Assembly (NCBI GenBank): GCA_037892935.1 | Contig: JAYXKI010000002.1 | Location: 1,612,001 to 1,676,000, forward strand | Length of the DNA: 64,000 nt | DNA from: Phlebopus portentosus | Lineage: Eukaryota; Basidiomycota; Agaricomycetes; Boletales; Boletinellaceae | Direction: 5' to 3' | Part shown: piece by piece, positions 11,663 through 23,974 of the stretch | Position numbering within the stretch: position 1 is the first letter of the stretch | How the letters are laid out: each line of letters starts with the position of its first letter | The notes under the pieces: generated by a model | Database searches by the model: none | What the model saw: the letters and a program-made list of their open reading frames with translations, nothing else | Told to the model about the DNA's origin: nothing | Made by a program: the position numbers and the translations under genes

Positions 11663-14460
11663 GGTGAATGAGCGCGCCCGTGGAGAGACAGATTGGCTGT
11701 ATTAGTAGTACTCGTAGAGGACGACGTGGTGAAAAGACAAGGAGAGGGTGTGTGATAATGATACGACTATATACGTTGAGAAAATGTTGGGATGGCAAGG
11801 CAGTGACTCGTTCTCTGACACTCCCCTAGCGGTGCAGGAGATGGAGGGAGGATGAGAGCAAGTGAGTCAAATGGCAAACGCGTCAGCTTTGGGAGAACTG
11901 GAACAGGCTCAGGGACGCGCACCAGACTGGGACCTTCTGATATCCGGGACGACGCCGACTTCTTCCTTCTACGTGGAATTCCAATTCAAGTCGGCCTCCT
12001 ATCCCCCGTGGCTCACGCCTTTTGCCTTTGCACAGGTCGGTTGACCTCTTCTTCTTCACAGCACTTCCTTCGTTATATAAAGTTCTCTTATCGTCCCTCA
12101 GAGTTTTCTTACTTTCCTGTGGCCATTTCAAATTCAATCTGTTCAATTTAAGTTAGGTCAGGACAACCTGCACTGGTATGAGTCGCTTCGCTACTGGTGG
12201 TTTCGAGTTTCGAGTCACAAGTCACGAGTCACTCCCCCGTTTCCTTCCCGGAATTAATTTTCATGAACATGAATCGCCTCTCGTCTCCATATCTGCTTGG
12301 TTGCATCCGAGTTTTTCCATCTGCCGCCTCATGCATGCAAGCTTTTCGAACACATGCTTTATTTCATCTGTTTTCGCGACGTATCAATGAGTGGCTGCTC
12401 GCATGATCACAGTCGCGTGGGGATGCCTTCCAAGCGCCGCAGAAACGACGCAGTTCCATGACTTGCTGGCGAGCAAACTCTCGGGATCCTTCCGAGGCGC
12501 CCAGGCCATATGCAAGCAACTCCGGATTTCCAGACGCAGCCAGTTCATCTCTCGTCCACAGCCATTTTTCCTTATTATTCTCGCAGTTTGTGCTGTTGCT
12601 CGTAGCTTTTTGCGCGATTCAGAAGCGCGGAATTTCATATTGAGGGGTGGGCTTGGATACTCGCCGAGAATCGAAATCGAACTGCCCTGCTTCGCGCTCC
12701 CAAAGCTTCCCTGCGCCGTCGACGGGTCTTGGACTTGCCTAGAACGATCGTTAGTTTTTATCATATTCCTGTCCTGGACGTCTCCGACGTTCAGATCAAA
12801 ATGGCTGTCCATGTTTTTCCTGCTTTGTCTTATCCTCCCCATCCTGGAAGATTCAGATCATCAATGCCGTGCATACGAGCAGTGCTCATCGATCTTCTTT
12901 CCGTTTTTATTGCACAATCGGCATGAGAGATCAGCTATTTGGCGCCTCAGGAGTGACCCCAGTTCTATGCGCTTTGGACAAGATTAGAAGAAACGAATAC
13001 GATGGTCACCGAATATCCGCCAGCTCACCCCGTGACCAAATTCCTCTGATCTGATCTTATATTTACAACAAAAAACCCCCATCTTCGACTCAACATCATA
13101 ATTTCCACACGCCATAGATTGCTACGAAAACTTGTAGATTTTACTTTTGCATGTATGTCTTCAATCCTATGGTCTCCGTTTCTCAAAATTTGCAAAATTC
13201 TCAAAGATAAAATAAATATCTGAGCTTGGAGGCAATAAACAAGAATTCTGGCTCCATAGAGCTGTCCCTATGACATGATATAGCGAGAATATGTAAAAAA
13301 AAGCAAGATTTTTGATGATGTGGTTGCAGGATGTTTAATTATTCTACCAGACAGAAGCTACTGCAGATCAAGAGAAGCATGTGAATTTCCCTGAGAATTT
13401 GCAGAATAAGAGAAATAAGAGCAAAGAAACTCATTTTGGACCCCAATAATTTGCAGGTTTGAGTTGTATTGGCAAGAGGAGAAGTACAGTACATGCATGG
13501 TCGAAAGTGAAATTGTTGTAACTGCGATCTACGTGAATTGCCTATTATAGCGATATTTTGAAGGATCTTATTTCTAGGTTTCGGACCCTCGATAAGCTAA
13601 ATATAGGCAAGTAGGCGTCAAGAGTGCTTCGACAAACTTTCCATATAAAGTTGCTCGATTCTAGGCATTTATTTTCCACGAATCGTTTCATGTCCTCACT
13701 CGCTGTCCGGACCGGCCTTGCGCATGTACACATATATCAATGTTTGCTGCACAGGCTCTGGCGTCAATATGGGGACAGAGACGCCCGATGCTCTAAGACA
13801 ACTCCGTTGGGGTCGGCATTAATATTGATGATAGTCCAAGTTCTGATTTCTATTGGGCATCTGACGATGCTATCCGATATCGTTATATTGCATTGGGTTG
13901 ACGTCATGTGAAGACCTCCAGCCACGGTCTTATCCTTGAGCCTTGAGGACTTGCAACTAAGATTCGACCCGTGCTTCAGGAGCCAAAAGCCGACGATAAA
14001 TTTCATTTCATGGCTTGTAACGTATTGCCAAGTCTGTTTACAGTACTATGTACAGTAAATAACGCTTGACCATGACCAAAAACATTTGAACAGAATCTTC
14101 ATGCTTCTCGTCACCGAAAAGCGACGAGCATAATGCCTGACGGTCCATACTGTCGAGCGAAGAGTGAAAGGCACTGCGCTCGCGGCTAAATATTCGGAGA
14201 AGAGAAAACGTGCTAACACATCGATGAGTAGGTGGAGTCAGCCTGACCTGAGAGAGCTTTACATAATGCATCAGAACCAAACTGGTGCAGATACGAAAAA
14301 CCCAAGGTATGTACTTACAGCACGATCTCGTAAATATTAAATACTCGGTCTCTCAGAAGAGCTGCCACACCATCATATAATGTATGTCGTATAGCATTGC
14401 ACTCTCGTTTTTTAGGCACCCCAATGGTCTTACAGTATGTAAAAAAAAACATAGTTCATC
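11663..14460. other. Gene-poor 2.8 kb gap
   Basis: The largest gene-free stretch of the left half. Open frames overlap on both strands at 12384-12987, the longer minus one (12842-12384) starting with an ATG, but neither shows a domain, hydrophobic signal or introns with conserved flanks. From about 13060 to 13520 composition becomes AT-rich with many short repeated words (TTTGCA, AGAATTTGCAGAATAAGAG), suggestive of a decayed repeat. No terminal repeats or transposase motifs could be identified. The last few hundred bases must include the serine dehydratase promoter. Confidence 0.4.
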
Positions 14461-15828
14461 ATGTCCCAGGCATCGCGCTTACTATGGCTGGAGACACCAT
14501 TTATCTTATCAAACCATCTCTCCAGCTTACTGGACTGCAATGTCTACCTCAAGCTAGAGGTCTGCCTTTCTAGACTTGTCCATTGCTTATAATGCTGACT
14601 CTACCTTTCAGAATTTACAACTATCTCAATCATTCAAATACAGAGGAATATCTCTTTTTGCGACACATTGCAAAGCTACTCGCGGAGATAATGTTCATCT
14701 TATCATCGCTTCCGGTGGAAACGCCGGCCTAGCAGCCGCCTGTGCAGCAAACAGCCTCGGACTAAAGTGCACTGTATATTTACCCAAAGGTAATAACCAG
14801 AGTATGATTGATCGCTTGCAAAAGGAAAAGGCGGAAGTAGTAGTGGCCGGAAAATATTATTCTGAGGCAGCACAAGAAGCTCAAAAAGCGGTTGAGCGAA
14901 ACGAAGATGCCTGCTAGTGAGTTAGGCAGTGATTCGTTCGTAAAGAAAAAATGCATTGACATTTTTGCCTAGCGTGCATGGATATGACGGACCCATACTC
15001 AGCAAGGGCCACAGTTCGATGATTACTGAAATCAGTCATCAGTTACACGAGAAACCCGATGCCATCTTTTGTAGCGTCGGTGGTGGCGGACTGCTCAGAG
15101 GCATAATTGATGGGTGCAAATACGTAGACTGGGACGATGGTACGGTATCCAACTCACAACATCGATGTCGCTGTTTTATAACCAAATATCGCGCTTTTAG
15201 TGCCCATCGTAGCGATAGAGACGCATGGAGCGGCAGCCTTTTACCATTCTATGTCTTTGAATGAATCCTGGGGAGCCAATTGCTCTCCCCCGCCAGGGAG
15301 TAGCCAAACTTACGACGACGAGCATAATATCAGCATCGCAAATGTTCGGATCACATCCAAGGCGTCGTCCTTGGCTGCAACTTCCCCATCGACATCCGTG
15401 GTGCATGCTGGGCTTCGGCGTCAAGGCACTGTTACCTGTGTCACTATTCCGGATGAGATGGCCATGCATACTACGTGCATGTTTGCAGGTAAGATGCTTC
15501 AGTTGAATGGCAGCTCGTGTTCAAGACTATTTTCTCGCCAGAGGATCATAAGTTTCTCGCGGAGCTCGCATGCAGCGCAACGCTTTCTCTGGCTTATCAT
15601 CCGGACCTCTTTGAGAGAATCCAAACGGTGAATATCACGAAATGCAATCAGAGCAACGAAAACAAGAAAACCGTAGTATTCATTGTGTGCGGGGGAGTAA
15701 AAGTATCATTAGATGAAGTACAAGAGTACGAGGCTTTAGTTCGGGAGGAATCGCGCAAAAGTCCTGCTTGGGAAGTTTTCTGCAACGGAGAACGCCTGAG
15801 CGTGATGAAGCGACCGACTAGTGTTTGA
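14461..15828 (+). CDS. L-serine/threonine dehydratase, PLP-dependent
   Basis: Five exons (14461-14559, 14612-14916, 14973-15139, 15201-15488, 15542-15828) total 1146 nt, 381 residues, all in frame. The enzyme deaminates L-serine (and usually L-threonine) to pyruvate or 2-oxobutanoate with pyridoxal phosphate. The PLP-binding lysine lies in QLSQSFKYRG. The substrate loop is ASGGNAGLAAA and the phosphate-binding glycine loop is CSVGGGGLLRGI. The C-terminal part has the SDH-type blocks VPIVAIETHGAAAFY, KASSLAATSPSTSVV and IPDEMAMHTTC, ending with IVCGGVKVS. The chosen start MSQASRLLWLETPFILS places the conserved ETP motif near the N-terminus, as in cytosolic Cha1/Sdh enzymes without a targeting peptide. 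The neighbour PET100 is convergent, 123 bases away. Confidence 0.9.
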
Positions 15829-15951
15829 AGTCTTGGCTTTCTTTTCTACTCTGAGACGTGTGATATCGTGCTTCCAGATCATTTCGTCAAACACGCTTAG
15901 TCAAAAAGAGATAATATTGACTAAGGCATTTACCATATGAGCATTTTCACA

Positions 15952-16332
15952 TTACTTTGTCTGTTCCGCGTCCTTCTCCCTCTGCAGTCGTCTTGCCCGT
16001 TTTTCGGCCATAATCTTTGCAAGTTCTTCCTTCAAAGCAGCTTGGTCCACTGGGAGATTCTATCATTGAAGACAAAGTGAGTCTTCAATCGGTCTGAAAT
16101 GCGAAGGAGCCAAGAAACATACGCGATGCGTGCTTTCCAGTGGCGGGAATATTCTGTCCTTGTACTACATGTGACAACGAGCTGTAGGTAGGCAAATAAT
16201 CGATGGACCGACTGTGCTTACCGGCAACACGTTTTGTGTGTACCATTCGGGTTTTCCATAATGAATCATAGCACCGACGGGTAATGATAAATATAATGCG
16301 AATCGAAAGACCTCGAGCAGAGGACCAGCCAT
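15952..16332 (-). CDS. PET100: Cytochrome c oxidase assembly protein Pet100
   Basis: A small gene missed by single-frame searches. Three exons (16332-16222, 16164-16123, 16059-15952) total 261 nt and encode 86 residues. It begins MAGPLLEVFRFALYLSLPVGA, a single hydrophobic N-terminal segment, followed by HYGKPEWYTQNVLPYKDRIFPP, the Pet100 family signature. It ends in a charged helix, KEELAKIMAEKRARRLQRE. Pet100 is an inner-membrane chaperone needed for complex IV assembly. All splice joins fall in phase 0. It is divergent from the SAC phosphatase gene, with 192 bases between the start codons. Confidence 0.92.
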
Positions 16333-16524
16333 TGTGGTCGTTGGCTGATTCGTCTTGAACTCCGAGTAGTCTCGAGTCGAGCCATGGTCACGGGACTCGA
16401 CTCCAGGTTCGTCGCGATCCGCGTCACAGGTCACAGAATTCATCCCATACCAGTACGACAGTATGTACCTCCTCCCCACTCATATATCTTCTTTATCTTC
16501 ATCACTCGTATTCTCGGTAAAGTA
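16333..16524. promoter_or_regulatory. Shared divergent promoter of PET100 and the SAC phosphatase
   Basis: Only 192 bases separate the two start codons, so both transcripts must be driven from this interval. No TATA box stands out. The stretch includes repeated GTCACGG / GTCACAGGTCACAG words, which might be factor sites, but I cannot assign a factor. Confidence 0.45.
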
Positions 16525-19500
16525 ATGAAGAAGCTCTCCAGAACTTCCCAGAAACCGCCTTTGTCTGATGGTACTTCAGTCGCGGCTAATAGTGCCGCAG
16601 CCGTCGGGTTACGACCCAGATTCAACGTGACAATTCCACCTGTGCCCCACCCGACACCTTACTATCGCATCGCAGTCCTTGCTACACCTAATGCTCTCCT
16701 ACTTCGCCCGGTAATACCAGGCGTCTCAGTTCCCCATTCTTATGTTCGCGTTGCCTGGGGAAGCAGCTTTGAGATGGAGGAACTGTCCAGCCCCGCGGAC
16801 GACTCGGTCCTTTGGAGTGAAGCCGCTGTCGTCTTCGGTGTCCTTGGTTGCTTGAAACTGGTCACGAGTATGCTGCTGCTTCTTATACTCTGTGAAATTA
16901 AGCGATTCTGATTCTTGAACATCAAAAGATGCATATATCCTTGTCATAACAGCGAAGTCTGACGTCGGACATTGTGAGCTATCAGTCATTATGGCTTTCC
17001 ACAAGAGCTTATACTTATTGTTTGTAAGTCCTCGATGACCGTAACGGTGTCTATGGAATCAGATCTGTAGCAGCCATCCCTTTGCAAGAATCTCGTGCAA
17101 GAGCGGTGCTCAATACCCTGTCGAATAAATATAATCATATTAATAGGTTCTCTGAGGATGCCACCCAATCCCCAGACCTCGTTGCCTCCGATCCATCCGA
17201 CTTGGGTCATGTCCATGAAGACAAAGCACAATCAAACACGCAGTCTTCTAGGATGAAATTCACGGATACCCATGACGTAAAGATCATGTCTCCGCTCCCA
17301 GATTCTGAATTTCCTTCTCCATCACCCGCTTCGTCTGTGACTTCTGGTACGTCCACGCCAACTTCCAATACCAGCGAAACATCAGCAGTTGCAAAAGTCC
17401 TTGCAAACCGGCTTTCTTTTTGGGACCGCCTGTCTCAACGGCAAACCGTCGAGCATCCATCTCGACAACTGAAGGACGACACGTTAGACGACTCTGGCAG
17501 GGAGCCAGAAAGGGTTCTGCAGGATATTCTCGAAACTACTTCGTCAGCACCGACGACAGTCGAGGAACGACAGAGTGAACTTGACCAGAAAATACTAAGG
17601 CAATGCATCAAAGAATTCACTAAAGGCGTCATGTTCTTTGCTTACAACTTCGGTAAGTTGCATCGGAATAACTGGTTATCTGCCGGATTCTAAAGCAATG
17701 TGCATACTGTCTGCTCGCACTATTCAGATATAACCACATCCCTACAACATAAGCAGGACGAAATAGCAAGGTTGCGACGAAAGACTGCATCACAGTCCAA
17801 GTCGCTCACTGCAAATTTGCCGAATTCAGCAGCAGCAGAACGCAGTGATGTCTTAGAGGAACCTCATTCCACTCTTCCATTGTGGCGACGCGTTACCAAG
17901 CAATTTTGGTGGAACGAAAACATGCTGCAACCATTTATTGATGCAAGTGTAAGTTCAAGTGGTGCATCGTACGTCGCGTTCCTGACAGACTGGACAGCTC
18001 CACTGTTATATTCTCCCAGTCATGCAGGGCTTTTATCAGATGTCTTCATTCGCCGTACCGAGGGAACCGGAATCTCTGGAATCGGGCGATAGTGCTGTTG
18101 TGGACTATATCGTTGTTTCAAGGCGATCTAGAGGTCAGAACACCGCTTCATTGAATTCGTGTCTGATAATTGCATGCAGAAAGAGCTGGACTTCGATATC
18201 AAAGAAGGGGTGTCGACGACGACGCCAATGTGGCCAATTTCGTCGAAACGGAGTCCGTCACTCGCGTTGAGGTAGGTCGATGGAATTGTTTATGTACGAA
18301 GACTGAGCGTACTACTACCAGAGGGAAGGAAGAATTAACGTATTTAGTTATATACAAATAAGAGGCTCAAGTACATTGCGTAATTTGTTTTCTGTAACAA
18401 CCAACTCTGATCTTTTCTCCACCCATTCAGTTCCTTTGTTCTGGACCCAGTCTGGTTACAGCCTCAAGCCACCTCCAGTATTGAGTCCTGAGCGAACTCA
18501 TGACCAGAATCTTGTGGCGCTTCGACGTCATTTCTCAAAGACCATATCTCGCTACGGTCCACATGTACGGAGTCAGGACTGTTCTTAACGCATGGTTCTA
18601 TTTAACCTTGGTATCAGACCATCGTCAACCTTGCAGAGCAGCAGGGGAAAGAAGCCGCGATAACTCGTGCATATCGAGAATGCGTCAGCGAACTCTGTTC
18701 AAAGGATGTCCGGTGAGGCTAATTTTCTTGCTATTTTTTGTGATTGTTCCATGCTAGAACCATCACCAGTTACACAGAATATGATTTCCATAAAGAAACG
18801 AGAGGCATGCATTACGAAAATATCTCATCATTAGTCAAGAGATTGAGCAACGTATTCGACCCACAAGGGTGGGTGTGTTTCTGAAGAGTTAGGTGTTATG
18901 GCTTACACAGCGTTCCAGCTTTACATGGTTTTCCGGAGAAGTCTTACTGAGTAAACAGAAATCAGTTTTTCGCGTGAACTGTATCGATTGCCTTGATAGG
19001 ACAAATGTCGTTCAGGTAAGTGCAGGGCCTCCACCGTAACAATGTGTCTGATAAACATAATCCTTAAGTCCGCCTTCGCACGGCGTGTCCTCGAAAAGCA
19101 GCTTGGAGCTTTGGCATTGTTGGTCCCTCCTGGTTTGTCGGACATCGATATCACATTCAACGATATCTGGGCCAACAACGGTGATGCGCTTAGCAGAGCA
19201 TACGCAGGTTCGTCCAAGGAACCGTCCAAGATCATTCTGGTACTTAGTACGGAGCGTTCTTACAACAAGGTACATCTGCTCTGAAGGGCGACTATACACG
19301 AACAGGCAAGCGGGACCTCACCGGAATGCTTAACGATGGCATGAACTCCCTTGCGAGAATGTACTCTTCGACATTCAGTGACTGGTTTTCACAAGCGGTC
19401 ATAGACTTCATGCTCGGAAATCGAACTCTTACTGTCTTTTCTGAATTTCTTGAAAAGTTACAGTCGACGGATCCAAGAGAACGAATTCGTACAGAAGCGA

Positions 19501-20406
19501 TACGGACAGAAGCCATTGCAGACTCAGTTTCGCGTGTTCTTTCGGAAGGAGAGTCCCTACTTTCCGGATGGACGCTTTTGTCTCCTGCGGAACTTGGTGC
19601 TAAGTTCAGTGACAAATTACAAGAGAAGATACTGCTACTCGTACGTCACTTTGTTGTAGATAGATAGCTAAGAAGATACTGAAATTTTCCCTCATGGCGC
19701 AGAGTGTTCAAGCTGTCTATGTTATCAGTTATGATTATACACTTGAGAAGGTCGCTTCTTATACCCGTATCCTACTGAACCGGATCACGAGAATAACAAA
19801 AGGTCAGAAAATTCAACCATTGAGGCACCTGCTTGACGCATTTCTTTCTCCTTTGCAGGGGAGTATATCTTATCTCCTCTGGAAGAGGGCAGTAGAGATC
19901 CTCTTCAAAACTACGGTTTCACTATCCATTATCTGACCTCGGGAGAGACCACCCGATTCTCTAGCTATTCGTTGCGCAACAGTGTCGAGATCGCTGGCGA
20001 GTCTTCGCCACCAGATTCTGCAGCGCCTGGGCGGCCTAATTATGTGCGATCGAGAAGTTCTGTATTTTCCCGAATGATCAACAATGCGGCGTCCGAGAAG
20101 AGCGCGATGACATCTTTCGCAGCCTTCAAGGCCTTACCCATCGATCCCGTCCGTTCCCGACGTACAACAGGAAGTTTCGTAGAAACTGCTAATGATCTCA
20201 CCTGGGCAAGGACGTGCAAGGAGGCCGCAGATGTAATGGTGGATAGAATCTGTCAAGCAATAGTTGCGATCAAGGACACTGAATCGAGAGATGAGTCTTT
20301 CTTGGTTTTGGAACCCATTGTCAGCCTGGAGGAGGCACAACGGGCTACAACGGTGATGGCGAAAATGGAGTATGGCATCAAAAGGCTTTTATGGCTAGGT
20401 AGTTGA
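16525..20406 (+). CDS. SAC-domain phosphoinositide phosphatase with hSac2-like C-terminus (INPP5F type)
   Basis: A multi-exon gene; the first exons are 16525-16867, 16929-16973 and 17029-17652, with the next starting at 17728. The Sac1 homology domain is seen in [26 protein letters not shown] (given here as two joined parts), [29 protein letters not shown] and [18 protein letters not shown]. The catalytic CX5R loop [10 protein letters not shown] is encoded at about 18977-19009. The C-terminal half includes [19 protein letters not shown] and a block ([16 protein letters not shown]) resembling the hSac2 domain. Such enzymes remove phosphate from phosphoinositides on endosomal membranes. A Ser/Thr-rich insert ([18 protein letters not shown]) interrupts the N-terminal lobe. 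The stop is only 26 bases from the convergent RCO1-like stop. The paralog choice (SAC2/INPP5F over FIG4 or SAC1) is an inference. Confidence 0.82.
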
Positions 20407-20432
20407 CTTCGTCGAGGTAAACAGCAGGACTT

Positions 20433-23338
20433 CTAAGAGTCTAATACATGACGTATGAAATAATTAGCTTCTGAAGTCCAACTTCGAGAGACCATAACAC
20501 ATATGTAATAAACAAGGTGAAAGCATTCATAAGCGTCCATCTTGGTCAACAGATAAGCTGCGCTCTGAGCCTGTCCGACTTGTGGAAGCATGGTGACGAA
20601 GGGACCTTCGCGGGCGAACCTGTAAGGAGGATATGGAAGCGGGTGGTTGTGTAGAGGTACTTTCTGATGCAGTACCGTTGCTTGACCTATTTTGCAAGAG
20701 ACGTCCAGGTATCCGAATCTTGAGAGGTGATGTCGAGGTTTTGCTCTAGATGGACCATTGATGGAATTTGCAATTGACGTAGGGCGAAACCCATTGACAA
20801 GAGAGGCACCTTGTTTTGCATCTGCATCGTGGAGACAATGGGTACTGGATGCCTCCGGAGATACTCCACCGAGTCTCGAGGTGCTACGCAATGTGATACG
20901 GGAAACTTTGTCGTGGGGATGAGACGGTCCAACTCCGTTCATTCCATCCTTCCTGGACCGAGATTTACTCGGTAGTTTCGATGCGGTCCAAGGTCGACAC
21001 GGATGCGCTCGATGTATTTCCTACCCACCGTAGCTTAGAATAAGCAAAAAACAAGGATTTCTTCACGTACGTTCTTTAGACCGCTGCTGTTTGCGCCATG
21101 TCGTCCTGAGCGAGCCTTGCGCATTTCTTCACGTGCCTCTTTCTTTGACAGACCAGTAGGTAGACGAGTATTTGCTTCGCCAGACTGTAAATGACACAAG
21201 AGCTACCGGCAAGAATTTAATATTTGGCAATATGATACCAATATGTGCTCACCTCAGCAACACGTAAAATATCGCTACTACTGGGCTGATCATTGAGCAT
21301 TAATGCTGGAGGTTGGTCGCTTCGGTCTTCCAAAGAGCTCAAGGACGTAAGAGGAGATGATGCAGCACTGACGCTTTGGTTCAAAGTTTTGAGAACTTAA
21401 AGTTAGCAAGTTGATGAGATGCAATATGTGACGACGAACCTCGTCTTAACACCCCTTGGCTGCCTTATCTTGTTCCAAAAGTCCACAACAATGATCCGTT
21501 CCGGTACCCGATACCGCCGGCCATTGATGAGAAGCTCATCGATTGACATTTTCTCTTCCGGGCGACTCGAGAATTCAGAATTGATGACTTCGATATTACC
21601 ATTGTTACGTTGGCGCGGCTCGATGATATCTATTGGTGGAGCGACAACTCTTGGTGTTCGCGCCTTCGGCTGAAAAAAAGCATCCATCTTAGGAACAGCC
21701 ACTTCTTCCGTCAGCTGCTATAACCTTACCGCACTGCTGTTAGCATGATTAGGACACTTCCACTTGCGACTTATCGGAGGGAGAGAAGTCATTGGAGGAT
21801 CCAAACAGTCGACATGCCAATGCAATGGACAGAAGTCGCACGATATCATGCTTTTCCACCGTTGAGACTGAGGTGAGACAGTTGATGCTCCTCTCGCTCT
21901 TGTCGAATGCCCTAACTCGGGCTCGTCGGGAAGAGCCGACATGCCGCATCGAAAGCAAATCACAGGAGCACCTTTATTGTCTTTCAGTCGGAAAGGATCG
22001 CGCTCCTCAGCGAATCCATGGCGTCTATGGTCTCGTTTGAGTAATTTATCATTCACAGAAAGGAATGAACGAACCCTATTCGATTGGCCTTGACAGAGGA
22101 ATTATCCATATAAACTCCTCCAGGTCCTGTAGCCACTTTCAACAATGTCATTTTTTTGCTCAAGTTTCTCAACTGCTGGTACGTACCATCGCGGAAGAAG
22201 GTCCTGATTTCTTCTGGTAAACGAAACTCTGTAGGAATGGTGTTCTGGAGTTGTTGGATCAAAGGTGAAAGGAACGTGTGCGATGACCTGGGCTGAGGAC
22301 CCTGTATGTTGAAGAACAGTATGAGGCACCATGAACTTTCGGAACTCGTAATGGAAGATTTACCCGATCAACTTTGCAAGTAGGACAAAACCAGCTTTCT
22401 TCTCCTTCAGGAAAATCCGAGGGATCCATTGGTGGATCAAGACACCATAAGTGGAATGCACGAGGGCATCCGTCGCAGTACACGAGTGCCCCTACAGAAC
22501 TGCATGACGAGCAATAGTCTTCATTCATCTTAAGAAAGACAGGTCAGTCTCAGATGGACCATAGCGGCGGTGGTGGTGGTGGCAGAACCGATCGTGCTTA
22601 CCGGTCCATTCGGCATATCAGCCAGTTGTAATGCGACAGGCTCCTCCTTCACACGCACTTGAGCCACTTTTTCTGTATTTTCCTTCTCTTTCTCCTTGCC
22701 CTTCCCGTTGATTATTCGAGGGCCATTTTCAGAAATGCTCTGTTCCTGCGCCTCTCCACTGAGAGGAGCAGAGGTTGACCTTGAGTGTGACGTAGATCGA
22801 TCGTCTTCGTTGAAAATGCTAGCATCATCCATGCCTCGCTGAGAAGAGGTAATGTCCGCCTCCAACATCATGAACTGATCGCCCAGAGCGCTGTTTCCAG
22901 CGAGGTGTCTCGATGAAGTACGCTGAGAGCGATGTGAGATACTTTTCAGCGTGATAAATCAAACCGACATGGTTTCAGTAGAGGACGAACGTGGATAGGT
23001 CAAAGATGCGAGCAGCGTCAGACAGAATGCAGCATGTGAGAGAAATAGTGGACGCACCCTTTATCCAAGCGAGCCCGCTTTCGACGGGAGCCGTTGTCAT
23101 CAAGAGCCATTGCGGCCATACCGCCTGCGAGACTTGTGTAGGTCGTGCCAGGATCAGAGAGAGGAAGATAAGAAGGCACAGGGAACTTCCTGGGCTCGTT
23201 TCTCTTCGAGATCTGGCTGATGGACTCTAGAGAGGGAGGACCAGGGAGAATCTCGGTCGCAAGAGATGGGTCACCGTCGAGACGCTGGGGCTGAATCACA
23301 GGCAGCGGGTTCAGGAGACATGACGGGACAGTGGACAT
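20433..23338 (-). CDS. RCO1: Double PHD-finger protein, Rco1-like (Rpd3S-type complex)
   Basis: A minus-strand multi-exon gene starting MSTVPSCLLNPLPVIQPQ. A canonical PHD finger is encoded around 22376-22525 (CSSCSSVGALVYCDGC, then FHLWCLDPPMDP and WFCPTCK). A second, interrupted PHD finger lies at 21740-21980 (VICFRCGMSALPDEPE, then ISCDFCPLHWHVDCLDPPM and WKCPNH). One canonical plus one split PHD is the arrangement of Rco1, which guides the Rpd3S histone deacetylase to transcribed, H3K36-methylated chromatin. A conserved linker INGRRYRVPERIIVVDFWNKI follows. The C-terminal exons continue through VGRKYIERIRVDLGPHRNY to the stop at 20433; these late boundaries are less secure. A (GGCTCT)n tract sits just upstream of the start. 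Confidence 0.78.
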
Positions 23339-23346
23339 GACTCTGA

Positions 23347-23351
23347 CTCTG

Positions 23352-23382
<31 letters not shown>

Positions 23383-23392
23383 CTCTGAGCAG
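23347..23392. repeat. GGCTCT hexanucleotide tandem repeat
   Basis: About seven to eight near-perfect copies of GGCTCT lie a few bases upstream of the RCO1-like ATG, in its 5' leader. No ATG precedes it in frame, so the Arg-Ala repeat it could encode is probably not translated. Confidence 0.85.
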
Positions 23393-23974
23393 TGAGCACC
23401 AGCGGCAGCACAAGCACTGGACGATCACAGTACTGGTCCCCGGCTGTCCGGCCCTCTAGCTAGGCAAGCAGTTTCCAAGATGCACCGCAGAAATGGACGC
23501 GTTTGCGACCAATGGTAGTGTAGGAGCTCACTGTTAACGTTCAAGTAAGTGGCAAGACGAGCGAGTCGACCGTCGCTACATACATAGCTTACTCTCGCAC
23601 TCGCTTCAACACAACAACAATATTCACCAAGTTTTCCATTGTCCTGTCAGTACAATAAACACCCGAGTATATCTATTATAGACATAGGTACAGACGATAC
23701 TCCACGGGAGATAAACGATTCAAAACATTATTATTCCCCCCAGACCCTGAAGGCCAGCCATCTCCGCATGTGATATATTTTAGTCAAGCATAAGCCGACC
23801 TACGATCCTAGTGGTCTAGTTACTATGTGGCCTTTTTTCCTGTCTGCATGGGAAGTAACTGTCGCATAGAACTAGTAATGAGCTAGCTCCCTTCATTAGA
23901 AAGAAATATTACGCAATATACAGTGTCAAAGACAGAGAAAATCCGAAGAAAGTAGACATCATCAAGAACAACTA
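23393..23974. other. Intergenic region between myosin V and RCO1-like genes
   Basis: About 580 bases containing the RCO1-like promoter and the 3' UTR of the myosin gene. Nothing else is supported here. Confidence 0.5.

Noticed and set aside
12391..12987. 198-residue open frame on the plus strand in the gene-poor gap
   Set aside because: It lacks an ATG at its start, overlaps a similar-sized frame on the other strand and shows no domain or exon-like boundaries.
14461..15828. Serine dehydratase as a pseudogene because of several frame changes
   Set aside because: All frame changes coincide with good GT-AG introns, the five exons total a multiple of three and the active-site residues are intact.
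16384..16524. Upstream extension of the SAC phosphatase start
   Set aside because: The frame is open to 16384 but would overlap the PET100 leader, and its residues have no similarity to the SAC N-terminus.
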